A DNA stretch of 9,368 nucleotides, from positions 1-9,368 of the forward strand of contig JABZKE010000016.1 of the NCBI GenBank assembly GCA_015257445.1. The letters are read 5' to 3'. A program made the position numbers and the translations under genes. This DNA comes from Nanosynbacter sp. (GTDB lineage Bacteria > Patescibacteriota > Saccharimonadia > Saccharimonadales > Saccharimonadaceae). This document shows positions 1 to 5,630 of the stretch, piece after piece; positions within the stretch are counted from its first letter, which is position 1, and the number at the start of each line of letters is the position of its first letter. The notes below the pieces were generated by a model, which did not search any database, was not told where the DNA came from, and saw nothing but the letters and a program-made list of their open reading frames with translations.

Positions 1-253
1 CTGATTCGAGTTTAAGGCGATCGATGGCGGTGGCATAATTTTGGTGTTCATTAAGAGCGTGGCCGAGTTCGTGGAGGGTTTGAAGGGCAAAATCAGCAAA
101 AGGCGTATCATCAGTGAGGGCGGACTGGTCGAGATTAATCATTTTAGGATAACGAAAAGAGAAGCGGGATTTGAGGTGAAAATGATAATCGGGATACTGG
201 GAGCGCAAAAAATCGAGAAATTGCTGCTTTTTATGATTAACCTCGCTTTTCAT
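1..253 (-). CDS. HExxH zinc metalloprotease-like protein, 3' part missing at window edge
   Basis: Reading the minus strand from the ATG at 253-251 gives 84 codons open to the window edge, so only the N-terminal part is present. Residues 61-65 are HELGH, inside LQTLHELGHALNEH, the zinc-binding helix of gluzincin/ImmA-type metallopeptidases. The segment after it (YATAIDRLKLES) is where such families approach their third, glutamate zinc ligand; that ligand may be the E near residue 83 or may lie outside the window. No signal peptide or membrane segment is visible, so it is probably cytoplasmic. The start is supported by a TACAAT box exactly 6 nt upstream (265-260). There is no Shine-Dalgarno site, and the frame upstream holds no ATG, GTG or TTG before a stop near 364. 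The gene is divergent from rpsA. The exact family and substrate are unknown; related families include toxin-antitoxin and stress-response peptidases. Confidence 0.72.
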   Translation of the reverse strand, partial: MKSEVNHKKQQFLDFLRSQYPDYHFHLKSRFSFRYPKMINLDQSALTDDTPFADFALQTLHELGHALNEHQNYATAIDRLKLES

Positions 254-259
254 AAGTTT

Positions 260-265
260 ATTGTA
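260..265 (-). promoter_or_regulatory. -10 box giving a leaderless start for the HExxH gene
   Basis: TACAAT on the minus strand is followed by 6 nt and then the ATG at 253. A transcript starting at the usual distance would begin on the A of the AUG. No clear -35 hexamer is seen at 16-18 nt, and no Shine-Dalgarno-like sequence precedes the ATG. The same 6-nt spacing recurs at the 4557 gene and at both small RNAs. Confidence 0.55.
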
Positions 266-311
266 ATCTTGGTAGGAGAAAAAAGAAAGCAGAAGCGGAG
301 AGGGGTAACAC

Positions 312-340
312 TTTACAAACAGAGGTGATTTTGATATATT
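312..340 (+). promoter_or_regulatory. rpsA promoter
   Basis: TTTACA (312-317), a 17-nt spacer and TATATT (335-340) each match the sigma-70 consensus at five of six positions. The -10 box is preceded by TGA, giving an extended -10. Predicted transcription start is near 347, leaving a leader of about 77 nt before rpsA. Confidence 0.65.
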
Positions 341-423
341 AGGGAATAGATTCGGGTTCGTTCAAGTGATTTTTTGTGGAAGAAAATCAGTTGAACGGAC
401 CTGAAGGAAGGAAAAATATAAGA

Positions 424-1491
424 ATGGCTGATGCCAAAAAAGTAACAATGGATGAATTGCTAGCTAACGCTGGTGACTCTATCAAAAAAGCAGCAACTGG
501 AGATGTAGTTTCCGGAACTGTTTTGTCAGTAAAAAAGCACGAAATCTTGATTGATCTCGGTGCACAAGGTGTAGGTTTGGTGCCTCGCCGCGAAGCTTCT
601 TTCGCACGTAACCTCGAAGAAGGTGCAGAAGTTACCGCTTCTGTGATTGATTCTGAGATGGAAGACGGCATGGTGCTTCTTTCACTCCGCAAGGCAGTGA
701 AGGATAAAGGTTGGGATGAAATCCAAGCCAAGCTCGATGCTTCTGAAATCGTGGAAGTTACCCCATTTGATGCAAATCGTGGTGGTCTTCTTGTGGAATA
801 CGAAGGAATTCGTGGTTTCTTGCCAGTTTCACAACTTTCTGCTGAACACTACCCACGTGTAGGTTCTGCTGACAAGGACGAAATCTTGCAACGCCTCAAT
901 TCTCTCGTAGGTAAGGGAATCAAAGTTCGCATTCTTGATGCAAGTAAGAAAGATAATAAGCTTATCTTCTCTGAAAAGGAAGCTGTCAAAGACGGCCTCG
1001 CTGCTCGTTTTGCTGAACTTCATGTCGGTGACACTGTCGAAGGTGTAGTAACCGGTGTGGTGGACTTCGGTGTATTCGTAAACGTGGAAGGTATCGAAGG
1101 TTTGGTACATATCTCAGAAATCTCTTGGGAACGCGTAAACAATCCATCTGACTACGTTAAGGTTGGCGATACGATCAAGGCAAAAATTATTGCGATTGAT
1201 AAGGAACGCCTCAGCCTCTCTATCAAGCAACTCGTAGCTGATCCATGGCTATCAGAGGTAGAAAACTTGAAGAAGGGTTCCAAGGTGGAAGGTACGGTTA
1301 CTCGTATCACTCCATTTGGTGCTTTCGTTCAGATTTCTCCAGCTGTCGAAGCTTTGGTTCACGTTTCTGAACTTGGTGAAGGTAACGACGTCGATCCAGA
1401 AAAAATCTTTACCTTGAACGAACGCAAAAACTTCAAGGTTCTAGATATCGATCGTGAAGGTCGCAAGATCTCACTCTCTGTTGCAAAATAA
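424..1491 (+). CDS. rpsA: 30S ribosomal protein S1, four S1 repeats
   Basis: A 355-residue protein made almost entirely of S1/OB-fold RNA-binding repeats, at about residues 26-91, 108-186, 200-269 and 283-354. Repeats 3 and 4 carry the clearest S1 signatures (VVDFGVFVNVEGIEGLVHISEISW and ITPFGAFVQISPAVEALVHVSEL are trimmed examples of one pattern). Four repeats is shorter than the six of the E. coli protein but normal for Gram-positive and CPR S1. S1 sits on the small ribosomal subunit and helps load mRNA. The ATG at 424 is chosen because AAGGAAGG (403-410) lies at good spacing; a GTG at 376 would add 16 unconserved-looking residues. Codon use here is richer in C-ending codons than in neighbouring genes, as expected for a highly expressed gene. 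It is monocistronic: own promoter at 312-340 and a terminator right after the stop. Confidence 0.95.
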   Translation: MADAKKVTMDELLANAGDSIKKAATGDVVSGTVLSVKKHEILIDLGAQGVGLVPRREASFARNLEEGAEVTASVIDSEMEDGMVLLSLRKAVKDKGWDEIQAKLDASEIVEVTPFDANRGGLLVEYEGIRGFLPVSQLSAEHYPRVGSADKDEILQRLNSLVGKGIKVRILDASKKDNKLIFSEKEAVKDGLAARFAELHVGDTVEGVVTGVVDFGVFVNVEGIEGLVHISEISWERVNNPSDYVKVGDTIKAKIIAIDKERLSLSIKQLVADPWLSEVENLKKGSKVEGTVTRITPFGAFVQISPAVEALVHVSELGEGNDVDPEKIFTLNERKNFKVLDIDREGRKISLSVAK

Positions 1492-1501
1492 GATAGAAGC
1501 C

Positions 1502-1532
1502 AAAAATAAGCCCCGTGAGGGCTTATTTTTTT
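1502..1532 (+). terminator. rpsA intrinsic terminator
   Basis: A perfect 12-bp stem (1502-1513 with 1519-1530) surrounds a CGTGA loop, and the 3' arm ends in a T run through 1532. It begins 10 nt after the rpsA stop. The A-rich 5' arm means it may also work on the minus strand. Confidence 0.9.
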
Positions 1533-1610
1533 GTGTGTTGATTCTGGGGATAGTAATGGATTGATTGGTGTGGGGGATAAAACAAACTTGGGATTTTGAT
1601 GTACGGAATT

Positions 1611-1643
1611 AAAATAAGCTCGGGGTTCGAGCTTATTTTTTTT
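1611..1643. terminator. Bidirectional terminator between rpsA and the convergent minus-strand gene
   Basis: A perfect 12-bp stem (1611-1622 with 1628-1639) has a 5-nt loop and is followed by T's on the plus strand. Its A-rich left arm supplies a U-rich tail on the minus strand. It lies just past the stop of the minus-strand gene ending at 1646 and is most likely that gene's terminator. Its arms share AAAATAAGC with the rpsA terminator. Confidence 0.85.
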
Positions 1644-1645
1644 GA

Positions 1646-2887
1646 TTATTGATTATTGTTTGAGTAGAAATTTTGGTCGAGGACCCGAACTTTAGCGACG
1701 CTACCTTTGAGATTGAACTGAGAATTATCGAGATAGGTGAGATCACCCATATTAACAGCGGTGGGATTGGCTTCTTTTAAGCGGTCGTAATCGACGAGGA
1801 ATTCGACAACGCTGTGGTCATTTTTATGAACGGTGTGAGTGGTGGGATCGGTGTCACCATCATCCTTTTGATCACCAATGACGCAACGTAAGGTGTTTGG
1901 ATGGCCTTGATTATCAAGGGTAACTTCGATGAGTTGGCCGATTCTATCGGAGATACCACTACCAACTGCGACGACCGGATAGGTATTTTCGCCATCTTGG
2001 TAGTAGGTGAGGCCAGATTTACCGACATGGAAATTGGCATTTTCGTGGGTGAAATTATAATTCGGAGTGGATTTATCGGTGATGGCTTTATAGTCCATGA
2101 AAGACTTAAATTGACCGATTCCAGCAGGAAAATTAACAGTTTTTAGAACAGATTTTTCAGCGGTATGAGCAAGTTTTTCGTCTTGCAAGGTGATGGCGGC
2201 GCGGTGTTCAATTGGAGTGGCGTTGGTATTTATGGAAGTAAAATCGTCAGTTATTTTTTCTTCAGGAATAGTGAGATTATTATCAGGAGTGAATTTCTGC
2301 ATATCATTATCTAACTGGATGGAGTACGCAGAATTTTCGGTGTCGTTGGAAGTCTGAGGAGCTTCGGCAGGAGAATCGAATTCAGACTGAAGTTTGACGG
2401 GGCCATTTTCGAGAGTGTAATCTGGTTCGAGGCCTTTTTGGGCTCGAAGAGCATTGTGATAATTCATATAATCTTCGTAGCCAGTGAAGGTGCGATCGTA
2501 ATCGTCTTCTTCGTTATCTTCGAGAGGGACGCCGAGTTCTTCCATATCTTTTTGGTGTTGCTCAATGGATTGATTAGAGACGTGGTTGGTCAACATAGAA
2601 ACACCCTTCACGGCAAGCCCTGTACCAATGGCAAGTAGGGCAGCGCGACCGATGGTAGGAGCGGCCATGGTAGCAAGATAAATAAGTCTTTCGCCAATAG
2701 TATCGAGAGCAGGTTCGTTTTCGCGCTTTTTATCAAGTTCAGATTGAAGATGCCTCTGGAATTGGCGTTCCTGATAAGCAGTGGAGCGATTGAATTGAGG
2801 AATTTCAGGACCTTGATTACGATTTTGAGTGTGAAGTTCCGGTTCCTGTTGAAATTGATTAAAATTTTTGCGTGTTTCGTGCTCCAT
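1646..2887 (-). CDS. Single-pass membrane protein with C-terminal extracytoplasmic domain, function unknown
   Basis: A 413-residue protein. Residues 1-66 are polar and Gln/Asn-rich; 67-100 form one hydrophobic segment (IYLATMAAPTIGRAALLAIG and on). Residues 110-250 are acidic, low-complexity and probably disordered. Residues 250-405 look like a folded beta-rich domain, with motifs YPVVAVGSGI, QLIEVTLDN, VIGDQKDDGDTDP and SVVEFLVD. The GD-x-K-x-D-x-DTDP ... VVEFLVD pattern recalls domains of Firmicute cell-wall and conjugation-associated proteins, but this is from memory and not a firm family call. A likely topology is N-terminus inside, domain outside. The ATG at 2887 is preferred over an open frame reaching 3061, because TATAAT lies 9 nt upstream and the extra 58 residues are encoded by a 42-bp tandem repeat. 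No Shine-Dalgarno site is present. Confidence 0.8.
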   Translation of the reverse strand: MEHETRKNFNQFQQEPELHTQNRNQGPEIPQFNRSTAYQERQFQRHLQSELDKKRENEPALDTIGERLIYLATMAAPTIGRAALLAIGTGLAVKGVSMLTNHVSNQSIEQHQKDMEELGVPLEDNEEDDYDRTFTGYEDYMNYHNALRAQKGLEPDYTLENGPVKLQSEFDSPAEAPQTSNDTENSAYSIQLDNDMQKFTPDNNLTIPEEKITDDFTSINTNATPIEHRAAITLQDEKLAHTAEKSVLKTVNFPAGIGQFKSFMDYKAITDKSTPNYNFTHENANFHVGKSGLTYYQDGENTYPVVAVGSGISDRIGQLIEVTLDNQGHPNTLRCVIGDQKDDGDTDPTTHTVHKNDHSVVEFLVDYDRLKEANPTAVNMGDLTYLDNSQFNLKGSVAKVRVLDQNFYSNNNQ

Positions 2888-2890
2888 AAT

Positions 2891-2916
2891 GCTTATATTA
2901 TACCGCAAAAATAAGC
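2891..2916 (-). promoter_or_regulatory. -10 box inside a dyad, promoter of the 1646-2887 gene
   Basis: TATAAT occupies 2902-2897 on the minus strand, 9 nt before the ATG, giving a leader of roughly 3 nt. The box lies between the arms of an inverted repeat, GCTTAT (2891-2896) and ATAAGC (2911-2916), separated by 14 bp. A factor binding this dyad would cover the -10 region. No good -35 hexamer is seen. Confidence 0.5.
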
Positions 2917-3037
2917 AGAGCGGGATGAGAAAAGAGGAAGGGGCGGATAAAAATAAGCAGAGCGGGATAAGAAATAGGGCAAGAGTGAAGAGATTTAAGC
3001 ATGGCGGAATAGTAAAAAGGAAGATCCATGGTGAAGT
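2912..3037. repeat. Degenerate 42-bp tandem repeat, three units
   Basis: Three units begin with TAAGCA at exactly 2912, 2954 and 2996. Units 1 and 2 share 25 of 26 bases over 2907-2932 and 2949-2974 (core AATAAGCAGAGCGGGAT). Unit 3 is diverged (TAAGCATGGCGGAATAG). The second half of each unit is purine-rich but poorly conserved. The array lies directly upstream of the minus-strand membrane protein gene. Because 42 is a multiple of three, the minus frame stays open through it as a hydrophobic 14-residue repeat. Confidence 0.75.
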
Positions 3038-3054
3038 ATAACAGGGGTGAAATA

Positions 3055-3083
3055 TTGACAAAAATGACTGTTTGTATTATAAT
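3055..3083 (+). promoter_or_regulatory. Perfect consensus sigma-70 promoter
   Basis: TTGACA (3055-3060), a 17-nt spacer and TATAAT (3078-3083) match the consensus at all twelve positions. Predicted start is near 3090. It should drive the two membrane-protein genes at 3239 and 3877. Confidence 0.85.
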
Positions 3084-3089
3084 ATGGGT

Positions 3090-3238
3090 GTAATTTTGTG
3101 TTTGGACAATTTTGTCCCAAAATAGTTCTTTAGAAATGAGGTGAAATTATGTAAGCTTAGGTCCTAGCTAATTTTAATTGAATTTGGAAAATTGAAACTA
3201 TTTTTGGGTCACTTCGGTGATACGACAAGGAGGGAAAA
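3090..3238 (+). promoter_or_regulatory. Structured 5' leader with hairpins and an AUG-UAA start-stop element
   Basis: The leader is about 150 nt. It contains a hairpin at 3101-3121 (GGACA/TGTCC core plus TTT/AAA with one bulge). At 3138-3154 GAGGTG, 5 nt and ATG are followed at once by TAA, a ribosome site with no coding content. A UUCG tetraloop hairpin lies at 3209-3220 (TCAC/GTGA), 6 nt before the AAGGAGGG that serves the real start at 3239. No known riboswitch or T-box motif is recognised. It also accounts for the long gap between 2888 and 3238 together with the tandem repeat and promoter. Confidence 0.5.
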
Positions 3239-3841
3239 ATGGAGGGAAATTTCGTGGAATTGATTAAATTAAGTGAAGTAGTGAATGGCCTTGAAGATGG
3301 AAAAAATGCCTTAGCGATGCAGGAGAAAAATCGACGTACCAGAGTGTTAAACGGAATTATGCTGCTAGAGGTGGTAATTAGTTTAACGGTGTTATTTTTT
3401 GGATTTTCGGTGACAAATGGCTATAAGATGGCAATTTTGATGATCGGACTTCCGGTGATGGTTTTGCCGAGCCTGCTTACGAATGCGTATTGGTTAGACC
3501 CATATATGCGGGTAAATAACAAGTGGGTGAAATTCCTGTCAGAAGAGCTAAGCTTGAATCGAAAATTCTGTAATAACATGCATGCATGGATTTTTTTAAC
3601 CTATAGCGTGTATATTTTTATTCCGGGAACGGAGAAGTTGGCGACGATTTTTGCACTAATGTTGGTGAGTCTAGCGACAGCTTTTTATGGTCTGCAGATT
3701 TTTTGGCCGGCGGAATTTGAGAAAAGTTTTCTGAAACTGAATCGAATTCTGTCAAGTGCGATTTATTTGATCTTGAGTTACGTGTTAATTATGGCTGCGG
3801 TTTTGACTTATTTGGCCTGTGTAGGGGCATTAAACCACTAA
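3239..3841 (+). CDS. Small multi-pass membrane protein, function unknown
   Basis: A 200-residue protein with about five hydrophobic segments, at roughly 36-57, 63-84, 114-130, 134-156 and 170-196, after a soluble acidic-then-basic N-terminus of about 35 residues. The positive cluster KNRRTR just before the first segment suggests the N-terminus is cytoplasmic. There is no signal peptide, catalytic motif or conserved domain that I recognise. The start is fixed by AAGGAGGG (3227-3234), 4 nt before the ATG, which is nearly a perfect match to the 16S anti-Shine-Dalgarno. It is first in a likely two-gene transcript with the 3877 gene 35 nt downstream, under the consensus promoter at 3055-3083. Strong promoter and strong ribosome site suggest substantial expression despite the unknown role. 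Confidence 0.85.
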   Translation: MEGNFVELIKLSEVVNGLEDGKNALAMQEKNRRTRVLNGIMLLEVVISLTVLFFGFSVTNGYKMAILMIGLPVMVLPSLLTNAYWLDPYMRVNNKWVKFLSEELSLNRKFCNNMHAWIFLTYSVYIFIPGTEKLATIFALMLVSLATAFYGLQIFWPAEFEKSFLKLNRILSSAIYLILSYVLIMAAVLTYLACVGALNH

Positions 3842-3876
3842 AAACACAGACAGTGTGGAAAATGGAGGGGGGGAAA

Positions 3877-4473
3877 ATGAAACAATTGTTTAAACTTAGC
3901 AATAGAAATTTAATGAGAATTCTGTTATGTTTAATTTCGACGATTATCTGTTTGAGTGATCCTCAGGTAGGTGTCGGTATTAGCATATTAGGGTTCGCGG
4001 TTGTAATGATAGACTATTTTCGGCAGGCAATTTTCAGGAAACAGGAATGTGATTTTTGGATGCTAGGAGAGACACTACTAGAAGGCCGAGTATCATTAGC
4101 CGATTTTGTTTATGGAATTTTGGTAATGCTCATGGTCTTTTATGTATGCGGAAACTCGATACCAACAATTGTATTTTTCATGGTAGGATTTTTATTCTGT
4201 TATTGTCTGATTATTTGGGTTTTTACACATGACAAATATTCGGAGCAAATGCGGAAGAGTCTTTCAAATGTCTGGTTCTTTTCGATGATGTTAATTCCAT
4301 TATGGGGATTAACGATTATGGCTTGTCGAAATTTGGCAGAACTTTTAGTGTGTATAGCGATAAACATAACGTTATTCGCAATGGGGGTTTGGCCGTTGGT
4401 TTCAGATGATGACGACTTCCAATTCTATGAAGAACAGGAAGAATGTGAGCCCGAAGAGGAGAAAGAAAAATAA
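3877..4473 (+). CDS. Six-pass membrane protein with acidic C-terminal tail, function unknown
   Basis: A 198-residue protein with about six hydrophobic segments (roughly 13-26, 31-48, 75-93, 95-117, 131-149, 153-175) and a strongly acidic tail after residue 176 (SDDDDFQFYEEQEECEPEEE and on). The positive-inside pattern puts both ends in the cytoplasm. The start at 3877 is preferred because a G-rich Shine-Dalgarno run (3864-3873) ends 3 nt before it; an ATG at 3862 and a GTG at 3853 are in frame but lack a site. It follows the 3239 gene by 35 nt with no terminator between, and ends before the terminator at 4515. Its topology (two helices, polar loop, two helices, loop, two helices) matches the 5631 protein, so the two may be distant paralogs; this is inference from layout only. 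Confidence 0.82.
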   Translation: MKQLFKLSNRNLMRILLCLISTIICLSDPQVGVGISILGFAVVMIDYFRQAIFRKQECDFWMLGETLLEGRVSLADFVYGILVMLMVFYVCGNSIPTIVFFMVGFLFCYCLIIWVFTHDKYSEQMRKSLSNVWFFSMMLIPLWGLTIMACRNLAELLVCIAINITLFAMGVWPLVSDDDDFQFYEEQEECEPEEEKEK

Positions 4474-4514
4474 AAATACTTCGGAATCTCATGCTGAATA
4501 ATTTCACTAGTTTT

Positions 4515-4540
4515 AAAATCCCCTCGATGAGGGGATTTTT
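4515..4540 (+). terminator. Terminator of the two-gene membrane-protein transcript
   Basis: A perfect 11-bp stem (4515-4525 with 4529-4539) has a 3-nt loop and ends in a T run. The T run almost touches the -10 box of the next gene (4545-4550), so terminator and promoter are packed back to back. Confidence 0.88.
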
Positions 4541-4544
4541 GGTG

Positions 4545-4550
4545 TACAAT
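4545..4550 (+). promoter_or_regulatory. -10 box giving a leaderless start for the EEP-family gene
   Basis: TACAAT ends 6 nt before the ATG at 4557, so the transcript should begin on or very near the A of the AUG. The would-be -35 region falls inside the preceding terminator and has no clear hexamer. No Shine-Dalgarno sequence precedes the ATG. Confidence 0.6.
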
Positions 4551-4556
4551 ATAAGC

Positions 4557-5291
4557 ATGAAAATTTTACAATTGAACGTATGGATGGGAAAAGTGGAGGG
4601 GGAATTAAAACGCTTTTTGGAAAATAATAACTTTGATGTAATCTGTATGCAGGAGGTGATGAGCTCAGAGAATTGTCAGGTGCATTTAGCGCGACTTTGT
4701 TTTGACGCGGAAGCGATCAAGCAGGCGACGGGGATGCCGTATGCTTATTTTTCGCCAAACTGGAGTAGTGACTTGGCGAACGGAAGTTTTGAACTAGGAA
4801 ATATGATTTTAAGTAGAATTCCGTTTCGTTCGACGATGAACACTTTTGTGAACGGGGAATATACGGAACATACGATTTTGGAAGAAATGTGTTCAAACAA
4901 TTTAAATGTGCAAGTTGTGGAATTAGAAAATGGTGTGGTGATCGCAAATCATCATGGATTTTGGCGTTCGCAGCCACTCGGGGACGAGGATACAGTGAAG
5001 GCATTTAAGCATTTGGCGGAGATTATTCAACCGTATCAAGATAAGCCATTTGTGCTTTGTGGTGATTTGAATGTGAGACACGAGGCGCCAGCGATGAGAG
5101 AATTGGATTTTTTGCGTGATTTGACGTATGAAAATGGGGTGAAAAATACGCTTTCGGGTTTGAAATTTAATGGTGATGTGCCATGCGACCATATTATGCC
5201 AAACGATAAATTGGAAGCGAAAAATTTCATGGTACATGATGGTTATGCTTCAGATCACTTAGGAATTTCGGCTGAGATCGAGATAAAATAA
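4557..5291 (+). CDS. Endonuclease/exonuclease/phosphatase (EEP) family protein
   Basis: A 244-residue protein with the ordered EEP (DNase I-like/ExoIII/sphingomyelinase) motifs: LNVW with N7, MQEV with E33, the NHHG histidines at 132-133, GDLNV with D170 and N172, CDHI with D211, and SDHLGI with D233 and H234. These are the metal-binding and catalytic positions for phosphodiester or phosphomonoester hydrolysis, and all are intact. No signal peptide is present, so it is probably cytoplasmic. The substrate cannot be told from sequence; single-domain members of this length include DNA-repair nucleases and small-molecule or lipid phosphatases. The ATG at 4557 is chosen over an upstream ATG at 4491 because the latter would translate the terminator at 4515-4540, while TACAAT sits 6 nt before 4557. 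It is monocistronic, with a terminator at 5316. Confidence 0.88.
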   Translation: MKILQLNVWMGKVEGELKRFLENNNFDVICMQEVMSSENCQVHLARLCFDAEAIKQATGMPYAYFSPNWSSDLANGSFELGNMILSRIPFRSTMNTFVNGEYTEHTILEEMCSNNLNVQVVELENGVVIANHHGFWRSQPLGDEDTVKAFKHLAEIIQPYQDKPFVLCGDLNVRHEAPAMRELDFLRDLTYENGVKNTLSGLKFNGDVPCDHIMPNDKLEAKNFMVHDGYASDHLGISAEIEIK

Positions 5292-5315
5292 TCAGTTAGA
5301 TTCTGGAAAATAGGG

Positions 5316-5348
5316 AACCCCAATTGTGAGATTGGGGTTTTGGTTTTT
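5316..5348 (+). terminator. Terminator of the EEP-family gene
   Basis: A perfect 9-bp stem (5316-5324 with 5331-5339) has a 6-nt loop and is followed by a T-rich tail to 5348. It faces the 3' end of the minus-strand small RNA at 5361. Confidence 0.88.
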
Positions 5349-5360
5349 TGCGATGTTTAT

Positions 5361-5410
5361 AAAAAAATTCCCCTAGCCTTGCGACTAGGGTGCGGGAAAT
5401 CCCCGAATAT
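5361..5410 (-). ncRNA. Small RNA A (two-hairpin, about 50 nt)
   Basis: On the minus strand a TACAAT box (5422-5417), preceded by TGA (extended -10) and by TTGATT (5444-5439) at 16 nt, is followed after 6 nt by ATATTCGG. The predicted RNA has a 4-bp hairpin (CGGG/CCCG, loop GATTT, RNA positions 6-18), a short linker CA, then an 8-bp hairpin (CCCTAGTC/GGCTAGGG with one GU pair) capped by a GCAA tetraloop and ending in seven U's. The second hairpin plus U run is an intrinsic terminator. There is no open frame of note. A second RNA at 6261-6314 has the same plan. The family is not one I recognise, and the 5' end is inferred from the promoter. Confidence 0.72.
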
Positions 5411-5416
5411 AATCTT

Positions 5417-5444
5417 ATTGTATCAGGGAATAATTAAAAATCAA
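5417..5444 (-). promoter_or_regulatory. Promoter of small RNA A
   Basis: TTGATT (5444-5439), a 16-nt spacer, and TACAAT (5422-5417) preceded by TGA. It points away from the membrane-protein gene at 5631. Confidence 0.65.
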
Positions 5445-5518
5445 GGTTATTATTGTAAATAAAATAACTATTTTATGGTGATGACTTTTAGTAAATAGAT
5501 TGGAGTGTGATCTTTTGT

Positions 5519-5547
5519 TTGCTATTTTTTAATAAATGTGAGATAAT
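5519..5547 (+). promoter_or_regulatory. Promoter of the 5631 membrane-protein gene
   Basis: TTGCTA (5519-5524), a 17-nt spacer and GATAAT (5542-5547), with TGA before the -10 box giving an extended -10. Predicted start is near 5554. An AT-rich dyad (5459-5465 with 5470-5476) lies upstream between this promoter and that of small RNA A, and could be an operator or chance. Confidence 0.6.
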
Positions 5548-5553
5548 ATGAGA

Positions 5554-5630
5554 GTAACTAATTTACTGGCCTTGGTCAGTAAATTTCATTTGAGGCCTTA
5601 GTGGCCTAGTATTTTTACAAGGAGGTGCGT
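5554..5630 (+). promoter_or_regulatory. Structured 5' leader with two hairpins before a perfect Shine-Dalgarno
   Basis: Hairpin 1 pairs 5560-5569 with 5576-5585 (10 bp including one GU). Hairpin 2 pairs AGGCC (5593-5597) with GGCCT (5603-5607). AAGGAGGTG (5619-5627) follows, complementary to the usual 16S 3' tail over nine bases. Neither hairpin is followed by a U run, so they are not terminators; they may stabilise the mRNA or control access. Confidence 0.5.

Noticed and set aside
41..328. Plus-strand open frame of 95 codons before rpsA
   Set aside because: It is antisense to the HELGH-coding frame at 1-253, has no Shine-Dalgarno site and encodes nothing domain-like. It also runs through the rpsA -35 region.
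387..1110. Minus-strand open frames opposite rpsA
   Set aside because: rpsA is unambiguous on the plus strand; these frames have no start signals or recognisable content.
2912..3037. CRISPR array
   Set aside because: The units are tandem with only ~16 bp between conserved stretches, the copies are degenerate, just three are present, and no cas gene is nearby.
2888..3061. 58-residue N-terminal extension of the minus-strand membrane protein
   Set aside because: The extension is translated from the 42-bp tandem repeat, crosses a TATAAT box placed 9 nt before the ATG at 2887, and starts within the -35 box of the opposite promoter.
3090..3238. T-box or known riboswitch in the long leader
   Set aside because: No T-box sequence, specifier loop, terminator-antiterminator pair or recognised aptamer motif is visible; the downstream gene gives no metabolic hint.
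4491..4556. Upstream in-frame start for the EEP-family gene
   Set aside because: It would translate through a terminator hairpin and the -10 box. The first conserved EEP residues begin right at the 4557 start.
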